A stretch of DNA of 42,299 nucleotides, taken from the NCBI GenBank assembly GCA_903934925.1, contig CAIZPS010000242.1, forward strand, positions 1 to 42,299, written 5' to 3'. The notes under the pieces are model-generated. The model saw nothing but the letters and a program-made list of their open reading frames with translations, did no database searches and was not told the DNA's origin. The number at the start of each line of letters is the position of its first letter. Position 1 is the stretch's first letter. The stretch comes from an uncultured bacterium (GTDB taxonomy: Bacteria; Actinomycetota; Actinomycetes; S36-B12). Made by a program: the position numbers and the translations under genes. Below are positions 1 to 11,340 of this stretch, piece by piece.

Positions 1-319
1 GCTTCGGCAAATCCTTCAGCATGAAGCCCGGGTTCGCCCCGCGGCCGAGCAGCATGAACGGATCGCGCATCACCACCGCTGAGAAGGACCGCAAGGGGCA
101 GGCGGGATCGGCGGCGCGCATCATGATCACGCGCATGGGGCCAGACCAGGCGACATCGGCTTGATCCGCGAGCAGCGTCTCTGCCGCGCGGTTCGGGTCA
201 CCCGCCGTGGAGCGCGTTACTGTGACGCCGTGCTTGGCGTAAAAGCCGCGCTGTTCGGCCACATAAAAGGGCGCGTATAAAACGGCGCGGAAGGGTTCGG
301 CAAGGCGGATGGGCTTCAC
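1..319 (-). CDS. ABC transporter substrate-binding protein, NMT1/THI5-like (3' end off the window)
   Basis: The minus strand opens with GTG at 319-317, preceded by an AAGGAG ribosome-binding site, and stays open to the window edge (about 106 codons). The predicted N-terminus carries VLYAPFYVAEQRGFYAKHG, typical of NMT1/THI5/SsuA-type periplasmic binding proteins, where this stretch starts the ligand-binding fold; it continues with a 'DP-N-R-A-A-E-T-L-L' helix and a 'D-V-A-W-S-G-P' strand. Such proteins deliver thiamine precursors, nitrate, sulfonates or similar ligands to an ABC importer; the ligand cannot be told here. No signal peptide is seen, which is common in this subgroup of annotated starts. 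Codon use (TTT, TTA, TAT within a GC-rich frame) differs from the rest of the window and resembles alphaproteobacterial genes, so this piece is probably not from the same genome as its neighbours. Confidence 0.75.
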   Translation of the reverse strand, partial: MKPIRLAEPFRAVLYAPFYVAEQRGFYAKHGVTVTRSTAGDPNRAAETLLADQADVAWSGPMRVIMMRAADPACPLRSFSAVVMRDPFMLLGRGANPGFMLKDLPK

Positions 320-540
320 GATATGGGCTCCTTCAGGTGGGGCATTTTGCCCGGCTTTGGCGGCGCGGTCAGCCCCAGCAAGCCCGGCCCGAGTCGCAGT
401 TTGCGCCTTTTCTTAACATCGTCATCTAAGGCCTTGCAGGGAAAGCAGGAAGGGAGGAGACCCTTCGCCTCCTCACCGGAAGACGCTATATCTTGTGGGT
501 GCCGCTGCCAATGACTGCACGGGTCCATCAGCAGGATCTG
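320..540. other. Probable chimeric or foreign junction region
   Basis: Between the start of the binding-protein gene and the recognisable end of the sensor-kinase frame lies sequence that fits neither neighbour well. The part next to 319 is the 5' leader of the binding-protein gene (AAGGAG site). Kinase-like coding can be followed down to about 536-545 (residues reading EERFIRNVMRTDP), after which the frame continues into unconvincing sequence and stops at 473. The break point therefore lies roughly between 500 and 540. This is either a contig misjoin or a recent insertion boundary; no repeat, integrase or tRNA marks it. Confidence 0.6.
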
Positions 541-2506
541 TGCGCATGACGTTTCGAATGAACCGCTCCTCGCGCCCGGCTTCCGCACGGACGTGGGGAT
601 CGCCCGCATCCAGACGCCCCTCGGCCACACCACGAGGCAGGCGCCCAGCGCCAGACTCCTGAAGTGGTCGGTAACGCCAGGCAATTCGCTCGATCGCCGC
701 CCGCGCATCACGTGTGGCGGACGCCGCCTGCGCCTGTGCAGACCGGTTCTCCCAGGCCAGACGCGCATTCCGACGCAAACTGCGTCCAAGCAGCGCACCT
801 ACCAAGATGATGGCCGTGCCCGGTTGAGTGAGTTCACCGAGTGGATCCCCCTGCAACACCAACCACGTCAACAGAAGGAGGATCCAGCCCCCAGATGGTC
901 CGATCGCCGCGACAACGAGGAACAGTCCTGCGATCGCCGGCGAGGACCACCATGCCGTGGCCACTTCTGGCGTCGCCGACTCCTGCAGCACATAGGTCAT
1001 CCAGCCGCCAGCCGCGACCAGAACGACGACCGACCACGTCAGCGTTCTGCGCTGGCACAAACCGACCACTGTGACCACGAGGACGAGCCACAGAGAAAAA
1101 GCGATGCCATTTCGCATGGGGTCCGTGATGAATCCGCGCGTGACGATGACCATGACGGAGGCGTACAGAGCCAGAACAACGAGCACCGGCAGCGCCAAGA
1201 CTGACGCTGCAGGAGTGAGCGCCGAATCCTGGCCGTCGGAGGCGCCCCTTGGCGACCACCAGCCCAGGGTGATGTCCGTCCCCTCCCCGAGTGCACTGCG
1301 CACGACAGCCGTGCCTCCGACCTCGGCCATAGGCCCGGCAATCGCGTCCGTGAGACCGAACCGCTCCTCCACGGCAGCCTGCGGAAAACCACGCCCGTCA
1401 TCCCGTATGCGCAAACTCACACCCCGGCTTCCCCGTGCCCTCAACGCCGTCACGTCAACGTCCACGCTGGACGCGTCAGCGTGGCGACCGACATTGATCA
1501 GGGCCTCGGCCGCAGCCGTTCGCAGAGCGGAGTAGACGTCAGCTGGAAGGTCGACCTGTTGAGCACTCCATCGGACATCGACACCGCTGCCTTGCAGATC
1601 CGAGATGACCCCGGCCAGGTCCTGCTCGAGGGAACCGTGGTCTCGGGCTTCGTCGACGGCAGGGGCGGATCGACTGCTCAGCGACTCCAGCAGACGTGCT
1701 CCCTCTTCGCAGCGCACGGAAATGCGCGCACCCCACTGCGCACCCAGACCCCCCCTCGCCAGAGCGACCAGGGTGTTGAGCACGCTCTCGTGCAGGCGCC
1801 TCTCGGTGTCGCGAAGGCTCTGCGCGACCACATCGACGGTATGCCGCTCCTGCTCAGCGCGCAGGAGGTCGATGGCCGCGCCATCAGCAGCATCAGCATT
1901 CGCGAGCAGAGCTCGCTTGGCCGCCACGCAGGACAGACCCATCGCCAGCACGTAGACCGGATCGAGGATCGCGTCCACCGACGAGTTGAACTCCCCCGAC
2001 CAGTCCGGCAGGACCACATCGCGAAGCAGCAGAGCCGTCATGAAGCCCGTGCCGATCAGGCCCCATCGGGTCGACAGCAGCAGGCCCGTGACTCCTGCCG
2101 CGAGGGCAGCAAGCTCCGCCACGCGCTGCCAGTCTGGCTCCGGGCTGCGTGCCTGGCTCACATTCACCACCAGCGTTGCCGCCAAGATCACCACAGCGTT
2201 CATGCGGACGATACGGGCAGCCCAAGGCCTCCTCCCGATCACGTGGACCAGCAGCAGCACCACCGCCAGGGCAAGGACGGCAGCCACCGCAATCGCCGAT
2301 GCTGGCGTGGGCTGCGCCTGGGGAAGCAGAGAGGGCTGCACCACGAACCACAGCAGCTGCCAGCACACCGCCGCTGAGAGCAGGCCGCGCGTGACTCCCG
2401 ACACGGCGGTGGTTGGCTCTGCACGACGCATGAGAAACCGGAGGCGGCGCACAACGACGGTGTCCTGCAGGCGCCGGACAATACGCGTCGGGGTCTCGGT
2501 GACCAT
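473..2506 (-). CDS. Membrane sensor histidine kinase-like protein, C-terminus disrupted
   Basis: The likely start is ATG at 2506, leaving a 40-bp divergent gap to azlC; the frame extends upstream to 2605 but that would overlap azlC. The 677-residue frame has about five N-terminal membrane segments (residues 35-200), then a helix with LHESVLNTL (His near 239) resembling the HisKA_3 dimerisation/phospho-acceptor motif, then an HATPase domain (about 318-417) with an N-box AAAEALINVGRHAD and a G-box DDGRGF. Unusually, a second membrane block (about 435-575) and a coiled linker follow. The last part reads like the GRLD..DP.VR...EE..IR segment found in actinobacterial sensor kinases and then degenerates after about residue 657. 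I infer the true C-terminus is lost at the left-end junction. A LuxR-type response regulator would be expected beside it but is not in the window. Confidence 0.7.
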   Translation of the reverse strand: MVTETPTRIVRRLQDTVVVRRLRFLMRRAEPTTAVSGVTRGLLSAAVCWQLLWFVVQPSLLPQAQPTPASAIAVAAVLALAVVLLLVHVIGRRPWAARIVRMNAVVILAATLVVNVSQARSPEPDWQRVAELAALAAGVTGLLLSTRWGLIGTGFMTALLLRDVVLPDWSGEFNSSVDAILDPVYVLAMGLSCVAAKRALLANADAADGAAIDLLRAEQERHTVDVVAQSLRDTERRLHESVLNTLVALARGGLGAQWGARISVRCEEGARLLESLSSRSAPAVDEARDHGSLEQDLAGVISDLQGSGVDVRWSAQQVDLPADVYSALRTAAAEALINVGRHADASSVDVDVTALRARGSRGVSLRIRDDGRGFPQAAVEERFGLTDAIAGPMAEVGGTAVVRSALGEGTDITLGWWSPRGASDGQDSALTPAASVLALPVLVVLALYASVMVIVTRGFITDPMRNGIAFSLWLVLVVTVVGLCQRRTLTWSVVVLVAAGGWMTYVLQESATPEVATAWWSSPAIAGLFLVVAAIGPSGGWILLLLTWLVLQGDPLGELTQPGTAIILVGALLGRSLRRNARLAWENRSAQAQAASATRDARAAIERIAWRYRPLQESGAGRLPRGVAEGRLDAGDPHVRAEAGREERFIRNVMRTDPADGPVQSLAAAPTRYSVFR

Positions 2507-2546
2507 CGGCCAACTGTGGCATAGCAGCGCCCGATACGGTCCTGTC

Positions 2547-3251
2547 GTGGAGAGCGAGGCGCAAGGCACCGGACGCCGTGCCATCCACGCCAAGGCACTG
2601 AGCATCGCGGTAGCAACCGGCGCCTACGCGCTCTCCTTCGGGGCCATCTCCGTCTCCACTGGCCTCGACGTGTGGCAGACGCAGGCGCTGTCCCTCCTGA
2701 TGTTCACGGGTGCCTCCCAGTTCGCGTTCGTCGGCATCGTGGGCGCGGGCGGTGGCCTGGTTGCCGCAGTGCTCACCGCCTGGCTCCTGGGGGCTCGCAA
2801 CAGCATGTACGCGGTGGGCCTCAACCCAATTCTGCGCCCGCGCGGGGTCCGGAGGCTCGTCGCCGCACAGACCACCATCGACGAGTCCACGGCCATGGCC
2901 CTGGCACATCCCGAGCCGGTCTCGAATTCTCGCTATGCCTTCTGGATCACCGGAGCCTGGATATACCTGCTCTGGAACGCGGGCACCCTCGTGGGGGCGT
3001 TGAGTGCCAAAGCCATCGGTGACCCGAGCACGCTGGGTCTCGATGCCGCCACGGCCGCAGCCCTCCTAGCCCTCCTGTGGCCCCGTCTGGTGGAACGGCA
3101 GGTGTGGGCTGTGGCCCTCGCCGCGGCAGGAGTGGCCATCGTCCTCACCCCGGTCCTCCAACCCGGACTGCCGGTCCTTGCCGCCGCCATGGTCGCCCTT
3201 CTCGCCGGCATGCTCGGCGGACGAATCGGCGGCCGGAACACGAGTCCATGA
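2547..3251 (+). CDS. azlC: AzlC family branched-chain amino acid exporter, large subunit
   Basis: This 234-residue integral membrane protein matches AzlC: an early helix with GAYALSFGAIS, the LMFTGASQFAFVG segment, and the LLGARNSMYAVGL motif are family hallmarks. AzlC works with the small subunit AzlD to export branched-chain amino acids and analogues such as 4-azaleucine across the cytoplasmic membrane. I chose GTG 2547 because a longer frame to 1986 would run through the divergent kinase gene and because a -10-like TACGGT (2535-2540) ends exactly 6 nt upstream, fitting a leaderless start. Its stop overlaps the azlD start (ATGATG at 3248-3253), so the two are translationally coupled. The true substrate is not known from sequence. 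Confidence 0.9.
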   Translation: MESEAQGTGRRAIHAKALSIAVATGAYALSFGAISVSTGLDVWQTQALSLLMFTGASQFAFVGIVGAGGGLVAAVLTAWLLGARNSMYAVGLNPILRPRGVRRLVAAQTTIDESTAMALAHPEPVSNSRYAFWITGAWIYLLWNAGTLVGALSAKAIGDPSTLGLDAATAAALLALLWPRLVERQVWAVALAAAGVAIVLTPVLQPGLPVLAAAMVALLAGMLGGRIGGRNTSP

Positions 3252-3559
3252 TGTGGGCCGCCGTACTCGTCGCGTCGCTCGGCTGCTTCCTCGAGAAGTA
3301 CCTGGGCTACCTCGTGCCGCCCGCCGTGCTCGAGAACAGGCGCACCCGACGGGTCTTCGGACTCATGCCCGTTGCGCTTCTCTCGGCGCTCGTCGCCGTC
3401 CAGACCTTCGCCACGGGGATGGCGCTGGAGCTCGATGCGCGCGCCGCGGGACTTGGCATGGCCATCGTGGCCTTGATGCTTCGGGCCCCCTTCCTCGCGG
3501 TCGTGATTCTCGCCGGAGTCACCGCGGCTGGCCTGCGCGCACTCGGCTGGGCCTCGTGA
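3248..3559 (+). CDS. azlD: AzlD family branched-chain amino acid exporter, small subunit
   Basis: A 103-residue protein with about three or four hydrophobic helices and the AzlD signature: an N-terminal helix followed by FLEKYLGYLVPPAVLENRR, then a helix with FGLMPVALLSALVAVQ. It forms the membrane exporter with AzlC. The start is ATG 3248 or 3251 (two consecutive ATG codons), overlapping the azlC stop. Its own stop overlaps the GTG start of the next gene within GTGA (3556-3559). The length and order azlC-azlD are standard for the family. Confidence 0.9.
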   Translation: MMWAAVLVASLGCFLEKYLGYLVPPAVLENRRTRRVFGLMPVALLSALVAVQTFATGMALELDARAAGLGMAIVALMLRAPFLAVVILAGVTAAGLRALGWAS

Positions 3560-4103
3560 ACCGCCCGCAGCGGCCGATCTTCGGCTTTCTGTGGCCGCGA
3601 CCCGATCCCCATGCGCCTCTGGACGCGGCCGCGGTTCAGCAGCGTCTGGTGCGCGTTGCACCGCGCGGTCCTGTTCGGATCCTTACGCTCATCATCGCCA
3701 CCTTGCTGAGCGTCTTCTTGACTTCCGCTGCCGTCATGACTGCCCTTTCCGCACCCATGAGTGGTGCCGCACTTCTGGCTTCTGCCGTGGCTGCCACGGC
3801 GCTCTACATCTCTCTTCGCGGATGGGTGCTCGGCACGTACGTAAACGATCACGGGATCGTCCTGGACACCCTCGTCCGACGGGTGCGCATCCCCTGGAAC
3901 GAGGTCTCGGAAGTGCACCGCGCGCGGGAGCCAGTGCCCTTGCTAGGCATGCCGCTGCGGACATCCGGACTTCGCATAAGCATCGAGACCACGCGCGGCG
4001 AGCGCTTCGGCACCCACGTCTACACAAGTTCACCCGACCTTGTCGGACGACCTGATGCCTTCGACATGGCGACGGACCGCCTTGAGAACTGGTTTCGTCG
4101 GGC

Positions 4104-4107
<4 letters not shown>
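3556..4107 (+). CDS. Membrane-anchored PH-domain (PH_6-like) protein
   Basis: This 183-residue protein begins with GTG in a 4-nt overlap with azlD. After a charged N-terminus with several prolines there are two membrane segments (about 42-63 and 70-88). The remainder (about 90-180) has the strands of a bacterial PH-like domain: V-N-D-H-G-I-V-L-D-T-L, then R-R-V-R-I-P-W-N-E-V-S-E-V, then an I-S-I-E-T-T-R-G-E-R-F-G-T hairpin. Such proteins are common in Actinobacteria and of unknown function; they probably sit in the membrane with the PH-like part facing the cytoplasm. Co-transcription with azlCD is likely from the overlap, but a functional link is not established. Its stop codon shares CTAG with the opposing gene. 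Confidence 0.75.
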
Positions 4108-6658
<2,551 letters not shown>

Positions 6659-6666
<8 letters not shown>

Positions 6667-8860
6667 CGGCGCCAGCGGCGCCTTCCTCGACGACCGGGAC
6701 CAGGGACAGCTTCCCGCGTGAGTCGATCTCCTTGATCTCGACCTCGAGCTTGGTTCCGACGGAGAGAACATCCTCGACGTTCTCGACCCGCTTGCCTCCG
6801 TTGAGCTTCTTGATCTCGGTGATGTGGAGCAGGCCATCCCTGCCCGGCGTCAGAGAGACGAAAGCACCGAACGTCGTCGTCTTGACCACTGTCCCGAGGT
6901 AACGCTCACCGACCTCCGGCATCGTCGGGTTCGCGATCGCGTTGATCGCTGCTCGTGCAGCCTCGGCCGATGCGCCATCAGCAGCCCCGATATAGATGGT
7001 GCCGTCATCCTCGATGGTGATATCGGCGCCGGTGTCCTCCTGGATCTGGTTGATGATCTTGCCCTTCGGCCCGATCACCTCGCCGATCTTGTCGACGGGC
7101 ACCGTGATGCTGATGACCCGGGGTGCCGTAGGCGCCATCTCGTCAGGAGCATCGATCGCCTCGTTCATGACATCGAGGATGGTCATGCGGGCATCGCGCG
7201 CCTGCTGGAGCGCCTGACCCAGCACCTCGGCCGGAATTCCGTCCAGCTTCGTGTCAAGCTGCAGGGCCGTCACGAAGTCACGAGTGCCAGCAACCTTGAA
7301 ATCCATGTCGCCGAACGCATCCTCCGCGCCGAGGATGTCGGTGATCGCCACGTACTCGGGCTTGCCGTCGACATCTCCCGAGATGAGGCCCATGGCGATG
7401 CCGGCCACCGGTGCCCGCAACGGAACGCCGGCATTGAGAAGCGACATGGTCGAGGCGCACACAGAGCCCATGGAAGTCGACCCATTGGAACCCAACGCTT
7501 CCGACACCTGCCGAATCGCGTAGGGGAACTCCTCACGTGAAGGCAGCACCGGCAATAGCGCGCGCTCAGCGAGGGCGCCGTGGCCGATCTCGCGGCGCTT
7601 GGGAGACCCGACCCGACCCGTCTCACCGGTCGAGTAGGGCGGGAAGTTGTAGTTGTGCATGTAGCGCTTGCGGTTCTCCGGGTTCAGCGTGTCGAGTTGC
7701 TGCTCCATGCGGAGCATGTTGAGCGTCGTCACACCGAGAATCTGGGTCTCGCCCCGCTCGAACAGCGCCGATCCGTGCACGCGCGGAAGGACATCCACCT
7801 CAGCGGACAGCGTGCGAATGTCGGTGATGCCTCGACCGTCGATGCGTACCTTGTCACGGAGGACCCGATCACGCACGACCTTCTTGGTCACCGAGCGCAC
7901 GGCCGCCGACACCTCCTTCTCGCGACCCACGAACTCCACTGCAAGCTCGGCGAGTACAACCTTCTTGATGTCATCGAGCCGCGCCTCGCGGTCGGCCTTG
8001 CTCACGATCTGCATGGCCTCGCGGATATCAGCGATGGAGAGCCGTTCAACGGCGTCGTACACGTCAGGCTGGTAGTCAAGGAACAGCGGAAAGTCGGCCG
8101 TGGGCTTCGCGGCAGCCTTGGCCAGCTCGATCTGGGCCTCGCAGAGGACTCGGATGAAGCGCTTCGATGCTTCCAGGCCCTGAGCAACGATCTCCTCTGT
8201 GGGAGCAGTTGCCCCGCCGGCCACCAGTTCGATCGTGCGGTCCGTAGCCTCGGCCTCGACCATCATGATTGCTACGTCGTCACCGGCGATGCGGCCGGCC
8301 ACCACCATGTCGAACACGGCCTCCTCCAGCTGCCCATGGTTCGGGAAGGCAACCCACTGGCCCCGGATCAGGGCCACGCGAACTCCGCCGACCGGACCGC
8401 TGAAGGGCAGACCTGCCAGTTGCGTCGACGCAGACGCAGCATTGATCGCCACCACGTCGTAGAGGTCCTGGGGGTTCAGCGCCATGACCGTGATGACGAC
8501 CTGAACCTCGTTGCGCAATCCCTTCGTGAAGGTGGGGCGCAGGGGACGGTCGATGAGTCGGCAGGTGAGAATGGCGTCCTCCGACGGGCGCCCTTCACGG
8601 CGGAAGAAGGAGCCTGGGATGCGTCCGACGGAGTACATGCGCTCCTCGACATCCACCGTGAGGGGGAAGAAGTCGAACTGATCCTTCGGCTGCTTGCCCG
8701 CAGTCGTGGCCGACAGGAGCATGGTGTCGTCGTCGAGGTAGACGCAGACCGAGCCCGCCGCTTGGCGCGCCAAGCGTCCGGTCTCGAATCGAATCGTACG
8801 GGTGCCGAGCGAGCCGTTGTCGATGATGGCGTCGGCGACTGAGATCTGGGAACCCTCCAC
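6659..8860 (-). CDS. pnp: Polyribonucleotide nucleotidyltransferase (PNPase)
   Basis: PNPase degrades RNA 3' to 5' by phosphorolysis and can polymerise tails. The 733-residue protein has two RNase PH-like domains separated by an all-helical domain, then a KH domain (GxxG loop GPKGKI near residue 597) and an S1 domain (about 645-727, with [19 protein letters not shown]). [25 protein letters not shown] in the first half and the [19 protein letters not shown] segment of the second half are typical; the phosphate site is in the second core. GTG 8860 is preceded by AGGAGG at ideal spacing. It lies 229 bp downstream of rpsO, the usual neighbour, and overlaps the M16 gene. Confidence 0.98.
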
Positions 8861-9089
8861 GGGTGCCTCCTGTTCGCGAAAGTCGGACAGGGGCGCACAC
8901 GCTGAGCGGCCGGTGGCGGTCTTCGATCGAGGCCCACGGGAACTGAGGTGCTGCTCCCGGAGGTCACTACCGAGGACCGACGACTGGCGCGCATGTCGCG
9001 ACGCCCCGGATCCGGTACGTGTCGTGCTCTTGATTGTTCAGTTGTGGTGGTGTGTGGTGGGGACGCGGTGGCCCCCACGACGCGGTGTC
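8861..9089. other. rpsO-pnp intergenic region with small palindromes
   Basis: 229 bp without a gene. On the minus strand just after rpsO, GTGGGG and CCCCAC can pair around a 10-nt loop (about 9056-9078), a weak terminator-like hairpin without a clear T-run. Two adjacent perfect palindromes, GTCGCGAC (8995-9002) and CCGGATCCGG (9006-9015), follow. In many bacteria this interval holds the pnp promoter and an RNase III/PNPase autoregulatory stem; I cannot show that here. Confidence 0.35.
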
Positions 9090-9359
9090 CTAGCGGCGCA
9101 GGCCGAGCTTCTCGATGATCGCCCGGTAGCGCTCGATGTCGGTCTTGGTCAGGTACTGGAGCAGCCGACGACGCTGGCTGACGAGGATCAGCAGTCCCCG
9201 ACGACTGTGGTGGTCATGCTTATGCTGCTTGAGATGCTCCGTGAGGTCGGAGATGCGCCGCGTAAGCATGGCGATCTGGACTTCAGGACTGCCGGTGTCT
9301 CCGGGCTTGGTGCCGTACTCGGCGATGATCTGCTGCTTTGTTGCGCTGTCGAGCGACAT
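9090..9359 (-). CDS. rpsO: 30S ribosomal protein S15
   Basis: An 89-residue protein of exactly the usual length. It contains the conserved [17 protein letters not shown] and [20 protein letters not shown] segments that contact 16S rRNA helices 20-22. S15 is a primary binder in assembly of the 30S platform. The start is ATG 9359 with an AAGGA site about 9 nt upstream. The neighbours ribF upstream and pnp downstream match the standard actinobacterial order. Confidence 0.99.
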   Translation of the reverse strand: MSLDSATKQQIIAEYGTKPGDTGSPEVQIAMLTRRISDLTEHLKQHKHDHHSRRGLLILVSQRRRLLQYLTKTDIERYRAIIEKLGLRR

Positions 9360-9375
9360 GCGAGCATTCCTTCAC

Positions 9376-9391
9376 TCACCCCTACGGGTGA
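9376..9391 (-). promoter_or_regulatory. Hairpin in the rpsO leader
   Basis: TCACCC and GGGTGA form a perfect 6-bp stem with a 4-nt loop 17 nt upstream of the rpsO start codon, next to the ribosome-binding site. S15 represses its own mRNA through leader structures in several bacterial groups, so this is a candidate element, but the match to any known S15-binding fold is not shown. Confidence 0.35.
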
Positions 9392-9505
9392 TCGAGATGA
9401 CACGAACCACAGCGCTCGAAGAAGCCCCGTGGCCGTCTGGAGTCGCCAGACTACCAGCCCTATTCCCACCCCCGCGAACCGCCGTGGGGCACCGTGACGC
9501 GAACG

Positions 9506-10414
9506 TCACGAATCAGGTGACCCAAGGATCCGACGAGCCTGGGCTACGTCACGGCCCATCTGCTCCACGAGGGCCTCGACGTCGACGAACCTCTCCTGGC
9601 CGCGTAGTCGCTCCACGAACTCCAGACGCACCTCGTGGCCGTAGAGATCCAGATCCCTCCGGTCGATGACGTACGCCTCCACCCGGCGATCCCGGCCTGC
9701 GAACTGGGGGTTCGTGCCCACCGAGATGGCAGCGGGCAGGCGCTCCCCAGCATCCACCAGCCAACCTGCGTACACCCCATCGGCCGGTATCACGGGCCTG
9801 TCCGACCAGGCGAGGTTGGCTGTCGGATACCCCAGCTCACGCCCACGATGGTCACCATGAACCACGTTGCCGTCCAGGGCATAGTCACGGCCGAGCGCCA
9901 TCGCCGCCCCGGCGACGTCACCCGCCTCAAGGTTCAGTCGAATTGCCGTCGAGGACCAGCGGTCGTGGCCGTCACCCATGAGGGGCACGCCCGTCACTGA
10001 GAAGCCAAGCCGATCACCGGCCGCCTGCAGCGTCTCGAGCGAACCCGAGGCTCCGCGGCCGAACCGGAAATCAGCTCCCACCACGACGGCCCGCGCGCCG
10101 AGCCGATCAACGAGCTCTCGCGCGATGAAATCCTCGGGCGACTGTGCCGCCATCTGTCCATCGAACGCGAGGATGGCAACGTGGTCGGCACCGACCTCAT
10201 GCAGGAGGGCGACTCGGTGCTCAAGCGTGGCTAGGGCAGATGGGACACCCTCGGATGAGACCACCGACATCGGATGCGGGTCGAACGTCACTGCCGTCAG
10301 CGGCAGACCCAGCGCCTGCGCTTGGCGGCGGCCCTCCTGAAGGAGGGCGCGATGCCCGCGATGGACTCCGTCGAACACACCGATGCACAGCACCGCAGCG
10401 TCACCTCGAGTCAC
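9506..10414 (-). CDS. ribF: Bifunctional riboflavin kinase / FAD synthetase
   Basis: RibF phosphorylates riboflavin to FMN and adenylylates FMN to FAD. The 302-residue protein has the nucleotidyltransferase motif GVFDGVHRGH close to the N-terminus (residues 12-21), the W-S-S-T-A-I-R segment that ends this domain, and the riboflavin-kinase domain with GRELGYPTANL and AAISVGTNPQF. An in-frame TAG at 10424-10426 lies just upstream of the GTG start at 10414, so the N-terminus cannot be longer. It lacks roughly the 10-18 residues that precede the first motif in many homologues such as the E. coli enzyme. It is 17 nt downstream of truB, in the expected order. Confidence 0.97.
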   Translation of the reverse strand: MTRGDAAVLCIGVFDGVHRGHRALLQEGRRQAQALGLPLTAVTFDPHPMSVVSSEGVPSALATLEHRVALLHEVGADHVAILAFDGQMAAQSPEDFIARELVDRLGARAVVVGADFRFGRGASGSLETLQAAGDRLGFSVTGVPLMGDGHDRWSSTAIRLNLEAGDVAGAAMALGRDYALDGNVVHGDHRGRELGYPTANLAWSDRPVIPADGVYAGWLVDAGERLPAAISVGTNPQFAGRDRRVEAYVIDRRDLDLYGHEVRLEFVERLRGQERFVDVEALVEQMGRDVAQARRILGSPDS

Positions 10415-10431
10415 GGCGCCACCCTAGACGC

Positions 10432-11340
10432 TCACGCAGTGAACACGGCGAGGTAGGCGGTGCCGCGTTCGGACGGACCGACAAGGGCCACTAGACCTCC
10501 CAGAGGATCGAGTACGGCCGTGGGTTGCGCCACCGGAGAGGGAAGAATGTCATCAAGCGGTCGGCCGTTCACGATCCATGCCATGTGCTCCTGCCCGACT
10601 GTGATGATCGGGAAGGATGCGGCTGCGCACTCCCCCAAACCCATGAGAAGAGACGTCGGGTCAGGCGCCAACTCCACGACATCGCATGAAACGGCGGACG
10701 CAAGAGACCACGCTCCCACACGGGTGCGTCGCAGACGAGTCAGGTGGCCGCCCACTCCCAGCCGTGCACCAAGATCACGGGCGAGCGCGCGGACATAGGT
10801 ACCAGTGCTGCAGGTGATGTCGACATCGAGGTCGATCCACGATGCCTCCTGCTTGATGAGCTGAAGCTCGAAACGCTCGACCATGACTCTCCGAGGAGCG
10901 AGTTCCACGTCCTCCCCGGCACGCACGAGCGCATGTGCACGCTTGCCGTCAACCTTGATGGCACTCACTGCCGTGGGGACCTGGTCGATCTCTCCCGTCA
11001 ACAGATCAATGGCGCCACGGATATCTGCCGCGGACACCATCCCGAGAGACCGTTCAGACGCGATCGAGATGACCTCCCCCTCACGATCGTCCGTGACCGT
11101 TGAAGAACCGAGTCGAATCGTCGCCGAGTAGTCCTTGTCATGGAGTGCGAGATGACCGAGGAGCCTCGTGGCCCGCCCCACTCCGACCACCAGCACCCCG
11201 GTGGCCATGGGATCCAGCGTTCCCGCGTGCCCCACCTTGCGAGTGCCCATGATCCTTCGCAGCTGGCCGACCACGCCGTGGGATGTGGTCCCCGCGGGCT
11301 TGTCGATGACGATGACTCCGCTGGGGCCGAGCTCCGTCAC
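10432..11340 (-). CDS. truB: tRNA pseudouridine(55) synthase
   Basis: TruB makes pseudouridine 55 in the T-loop of tRNAs. The 302-residue protein shows the catalytic motif HAGTLDPMATGVLVV (nucleophilic Asp), KxDGKRAHALVRAGE, and the C-terminal TruB region S-T-G-T-Y-V-R-A-L-A-R-D-L-G. Length and order (rbfA-truB-ribF) are normal. The ATG overlaps the rbfA stop within ATGA (11337-11340), indicating coupling. Confidence 0.98.
   Translation of the reverse strand: MTELGPSGVIVIDKPAGTTSHGVVGQLRRIMGTRKVGHAGTLDPMATGVLVVGVGRATRLLGHLALHDKDYSATIRLGSSTVTDDREGEVISIASERSLGMVSAADIRGAIDLLTGEIDQVPTAVSAIKVDGKRAHALVRAGEDVELAPRRVMVERFELQLIKQEASWIDLDVDITCSTGTYVRALARDLGARLGVGGHLTRLRRTRVGAWSLASAVSCDVVELAPDPTSLLMGLGECAAASFPIITVGQEHMAWIVNGRPLDDILPSPVAQPTAVLDPLGGLVALVGPSERGTAYLAVFTA

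Noticed and set aside
484..500. NrdR-box-like palindrome (around GACGCTATATCTTGTGG)
   Set aside because: It resembles an NrdR site loosely, but no ribonucleotide reductase gene is adjacent and it lies in the suspected junction region.
1986..2546. Long N-terminal extension of azlC
   Set aside because: It would overlap the whole 5' half of the divergent kinase gene and reads as low-complexity non-AzlC sequence.
7580..8842. 420-codon plus-strand open frame opposite pnp
   Set aside because: Antisense shadow of pnp; His/Arg/Leu-rich translation typical of such artefacts.
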